DNA from: Clostridia bacterium
Lineage (GTDB): Bacteria > Bacillota > Clostridia > Oscillospirales > CAG-272
Assembly: GCA_024404435.1 (NCBI GenBank)
Contig: JAKSPW010000065.1
Coordinates: 1-7,422, forward strand
DNA: 7,422 nt
Reading direction: 5' to 3'
Below, piece after piece: positions 4,729 to 7,422 of the stretch (the stretch's first letter is position 1; every line of letters begins with the position of its first letter). Under the pieces are notes generated by a model. The model ran no database searches. It was given only the letters and a program-made list of their open reading frames with translations, and was not told the origin of the DNA. The position numbers and the translations under genes are program-made.

Positions 4729-7290
4729 ATGAAACGTCTTTTTAAGTCGTTTTCCGACGCGGGAGCATGGATATCCATGCTTTGCTGCGTCCTCGCCGTC
4801 ACGTACCTGGAGACGGCTCTGCATCTTCTGAACTACGGTTCGCTCCAGTCGGGCTATCCGTACGTCGTATTATTCTCTTTTGCGGCGGGCTTTGCCGTAT
4901 ACTTCATCTGCACCGTTGTGCCGCGCCGCGCCGCAAATACGGTGTTTATGATCCTTCTTTCGCTGCTGGTCCTGTATTTTGAGATACAGGTCGTGTACCG
5001 CGGGATCTTCGGCGAGTTCATGTCGCTCTGGCAGTTCAGTGCCGGTGCCGAGGCGGTCACGAATTTCCGCCGTCAGATGATCTCGGGCATTGTTGATTCG
5101 ATCGTTCCGATACTGATCATTGCCGTTCCGATACCGGTCTTTGCAGTCCTGACGCACAAGCGTGTCGTGACCTTTGACCGCAGGAGCATCAGCTTCCCCG
5201 TGACGTCCGTCATTTTGCTTTTCGCTTTTCTGTTCGGCACGGTCGGCATCATGAAAGGTACCGATACCTTCGCTTACGAGACGTACAACGATCCCTATCT
5301 TCAGACCGAGACCGGCGTCAGAAATTTCGGACTTCTCACGACGGCGCGTCTTGAACTGACTGCGCTCCTTCAGGGGGAGAGTGAGCTTCCGACCTACGTG
5401 GAAACGGGAGACCCCGTCGACATCCCGGAGAGGGAACAGCACAGATACAACATGCTCGACATCGACTTCGACACGCTTGCCGCGGAGACCGACAACGAGA
5501 GCTATAAATTTCTCGACGAGTATTTCCACTCGAAGGCACCCACGAGAAAGAACGAGTATACGGGACTCTGCGAGGGCTATAACCTCATCTACCTGTGCGC
5601 GGAGAGCTTTTCTCCGGTGCTTATCGATCCCGAGCGTACACCGACTCTGTATCGCCTTTCAAACGATGGCTTTGTCTTCAAGAATTATTTCGGCTGCTTC
5701 GCAAGCAACACGACTAACGGTGAGTACGCGGGCGCAATGGGACTCTATCCGGACATGTCCCGCAAAAAATCGCTCGCAAGCTTCTATGCGTCCTCGCAGA
5801 ATTATCTCCCTTTCTGCTACGGAAAACTGTTCTCTGACATCGGTGCCGAAGCATTTGCCTATCACAACTATCTCGGATCGTTCTACAACCGCGAGGAATC
5901 GCACCCGAACATGGGATACACCTTCAAATCCGTCGGTAATGGCCTCGACATGGAGGTCAAGTGGCCCGCGTCCGACCTCGAGATGATGCAGAAGTCCGTC
6001 GACGATTACATCAACTCGGGAAAACAGTTCGTCGCTTATTACATGACCTTCAGCGGTCATTACGAGTATGACTGGCATAACCCGATGAGCGCGAAGAACC
6101 GCGAAAGAGTCAAGGACCTGCCGTATTCCGAAACGGCAAAGGCATACGTCGCTTGCAATTACGAGCTCGAGGACGCCCTGACCTATCTCACCGAAAGGCT
6201 CGAGGAGGCGGGGATAGCAGACCGTACCGTGATAGTCCTCACGAACGACCACTATCCGTACGGACTTTCCGATTCGGAATTCGACGAACTCGCGGGCGAG
6301 CACGTCGATCAGGAGATCGAAAAATACCGCAACAGCTTCATCTGCTACGTCCCCGGCGTACACGAGGAGATCGAAACGTACTGCTGCTCGGTGGACATTC
6401 TTCCCACGGTCCTTAATCTTTTCGGGCTGCCTTACGACTCAAGGCTTCTCTCCGGAAAGGACGTGCTGTCCGAGGACGCGGCAAACTATGCCGTGCTTTA
6501 TAACAAGAGTATCGTAACGCCCGATTTCTCCTACAGTGCCGAAACGGGAAAACTGCGCCGCCGTAGCGAAGAACTGATAGACGAGGATAAGGTGCTCGCT
6601 CTCCGCGACTCCGTGAGCGCGACCTTCAACGCCGCGTCATTGATCGTCAACAGCGACTACTACCGCCACGCCATGCTCGGCGAAAAGGTCGGCGGCACCT
6701 TCTTCGAGAAGTACAACTTTAACGATATGCCCGAATCCGTTGAGTTCGGTGCAATAAAATACGTCTGCGACAACGGTTACATAGTTCCGAAGAGGGAAGA
6801 CTACTTCGGCTTCGACCTGCCTCTCAAGACGCAGGAATTCATCAGAGCCCTCTACATGATGGCGGGTTCGCCAGACGTGTCGAGCCTCTCACCCGAGGGT
6901 TTCGACGTTCAGATACTGGTCGGCGACGAGTATCTGCCGTCCGCAATGTGGGCATTGAAGAACGGCATCGTCGAAAAGCCTGCCGAAGCGTTCAACGGAA
7001 ACGTCGTCATAGACCGCCTCACGGCGTCGATGATCATGGAGAACTATGCCGAATACAGAGGCGCCGATATGCCGGAGATAGATGATAAATTCCTCCTCGG
7101 CATGTGGAAGGGACACGTGCGCGAGTTCACGGAAGATGAAGTCCACGCGGTGCTCTTCGCGTTCTACGGACAACTCCTGCGAGGCGACGGAACACCCGAT
7201 TCCGCGCTTGATATGAGCCGCAGAGTGCTGTCGCGAATGGATTCTGCAGAGCTGCTGTACCACTACGAGCTTTACTTCAATAAAAAATAA
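4729..7290 (+). CDS. LTA-synthase-like membrane sulfatase-fold protein with C-terminal SLH-like repeats
   Basis: The family (LtaS, alkaline-phosphatase fold) transfers phosphoglycerol-type groups from lipids to envelope polymers outside the membrane. The 853-aa product has five hydrophobic helices (about 15-35, 43-63, 70-90, 118-142, 156-175). The extracellular enzyme domain runs about 280-590. By comparison with S. aureus LtaS, NLIYLCAES gives metal ligand Glu292, SNTTNGEY gives the probable nucleophile Thr328, FYNRE gives Arg388 (with Tyr386 where LtaS has Trp), FSGH gives His444, and TNDH gives Asp507-His508. The tail (about 660-850) is not part of ordinary LtaS (about 650 aa) and reads as three divergent S-layer homology repeats: about 663-713, 731-780 and 796-847. 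The start at 4729 (GGGAG 10 nt upstream, MKRLFKS) is preferred over an in-frame ATG at 4579 that would overlap both promoters. It is alone on its strand. The exact substrate (lipoteichoic acid, another phosphoglycerol or phosphoethanolamine transfer) is not decided by sequence alone. Confidence 0.9.
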   Translation: MKRLFKSFSDAGAWISMLCCVLAVTYLETALHLLNYGSLQSGYPYVVLFSFAAGFAVYFICTVVPRRAANTVFMILLSLLVLYFEIQVVYRGIFGEFMSLWQFSAGAEAVTNFRRQMISGIVDSIVPILIIAVPIPVFAVLTHKRVVTFDRRSISFPVTSVILLFAFLFGTVGIMKGTDTFAYETYNDPYLQTETGVRNFGLLTTARLELTALLQGESELPTYVETGDPVDIPEREQHRYNMLDIDFDTLAAETDNESYKFLDEYFHSKAPTRKNEYTGLCEGYNLIYLCAESFSPVLIDPERTPTLYRLSNDGFVFKNYFGCFASNTTNGEYAGAMGLYPDMSRKKSLASFYASSQNYLPFCYGKLFSDIGAEAFAYHNYLGSFYNREESHPNMGYTFKSVGNGLDMEVKWPASDLEMMQKSVDDYINSGKQFVAYYMTFSGHYEYDWHNPMSAKNRERVKDLPYSETAKAYVACNYELEDALTYLTERLEEAGIADRTVIVLTNDHYPYGLSDSEFDELAGEHVDQEIEKYRNSFICYVPGVHEEIETYCCSVDILPTVLNLFGLPYDSRLLSGKDVLSEDAANYAVLYNKSIVTPDFSYSAETGKLRRRSEELIDEDKVLALRDSVSATFNAASLIVNSDYYRHAMLGEKVGGTFFEKYNFNDMPESVEFGAIKYVCDNGYIVPKREDYFGFDLPLKTQEFIRALYMMAGSPDVSSLSPEGFDVQILVGDEYLPSAMWALKNGIVEKPAEAFNGNVVIDRLTASMIMENYAEYRGADMPEIDDKFLLGMWKGHVREFTEDEVHAVLFAFYGQLLRGDGTPDSALDMSRRVLSRMDSAELLYHYELYFNKK

Positions 7291-7348
7291 AAAAAGCTTC
7301 GGTGCGTGTTAATAAGGATGTTTTTCGGCATTGCCGTCACGCGCCGAA
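7283..7348 (-). terminator. Intrinsic terminator for minus-strand transcription entering from the right
   Basis: TTCGGTGCGTG (7298-7308) and CACGCGCCGAA (7338-7348) form an 11-bp stem with one G-U pair. The long loop of 29 nt contains a smaller CGGC/GCCG hairpin (7326-7336). On the minus strand the stem is followed by GC and a U-rich run (7296-7283), as in an intrinsic terminator. On the plus strand no U-tract follows, so it would not be efficient for the LTA-synthase-like gene. It implies a convergent minus-strand gene beyond 7422. The long loop lowers confidence. Confidence 0.55.
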
Positions 7349-7370
7349 CAAGGCAAATATTTCACTTCTC

Positions 7371-7390
7371 GGAAATTATATATAATTTCC
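7371..7390. repeat. Perfect 20-bp AT-rich palindrome
   Basis: GGAAATTATA is followed directly by its reverse complement TATAATTTCC. It contains TATAAT on both strands, but neither strand shows a -35 at a normal distance. It could be a dimeric regulator site, a cruciform-prone segment, or part of an intergenic repeat. The rest of 7349-7422 shows no plus-strand gene; on the minus strand one frame is open for 37 codons from the edge to a TAA at 7311-7309, with no recognisable protein content. Confidence 0.5.
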
Positions 7391-7422
7391 CTGCTTGCTA
7401 TGGCATGAGACAAAGATACCCG

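Noticed and set aside
4870..5529. A 219-codon minus-strand open frame inside the LTA-synthase-like gene
   Set aside because: It lies opposite clear membrane helices of the real gene and its translation is a low-complexity charged sequence, so I treat it as a shadow.

Overview
The window looks like chromosomal DNA from a low-to-mid G+C Bacillota (Clostridia-type) bacterium, probably an uncultured gut-type lineage. The grounds are a T-box-regulated pheS-pheT operon, a PheS with the four-cysteine insert that I recall from Firmicutes enzymes, an LTA-synthase-type membrane sulfatase, and strong Shine-Dalgarno sequences. The base composition is fairly G+C-rich. I cannot name a genus.

Left part (1-2760, minus strand): the phenylalanyl-tRNA synthetase operon. 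It runs from an extended -10 promoter, through a T-box leader of about 280 nt with an intrinsic terminator, into pheS (337 aa). After a 15-nt gap with a good ribosome binding site comes pheT, of which 469 codons are visible before the left edge cuts it.

Middle (2778-4534, minus strand): a small two-helix membrane protein of unknown function, a roughly 130-nt intergenic stretch with two strong inverted repeats, and a 446-aa neurotransmitter:sodium symporter (NSS/LeuT family) of the 11-helix bacterial type behind a near-consensus sigma-A promoter. No intrinsic terminator separates the small gene from the pheS promoter, so read-through would still meet the T-box. Nothing shown here fixes the symporter substrate.

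Right part (4535-7422): a divergent promoter region, then one large plus-strand gene. Its 853-aa product has five predicted N-terminal membrane helices, an extracellular LTA-synthase/alkaline-phosphatase-fold domain with recognisable catalytic residues, and a C-terminal tail of about 190 residues that reads as three divergent S-layer homology (SLH) repeats. An LtaS-like polymer synthase carrying its own SLH wall-binding module is the most unusual thing here. After its stop codon lie a hairpin with a U-tract oriented for minus-strand transcription, suggesting a convergent gene beyond the edge, and a perfect 20-bp AT-rich palindrome.

The genes do not form one pathway. The left operon makes Phe-tRNA, the symporter may feed an amino-acid pool, and the right-hand gene concerns the cell envelope. 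I see no phage, CRISPR, insertion sequence or defence system.
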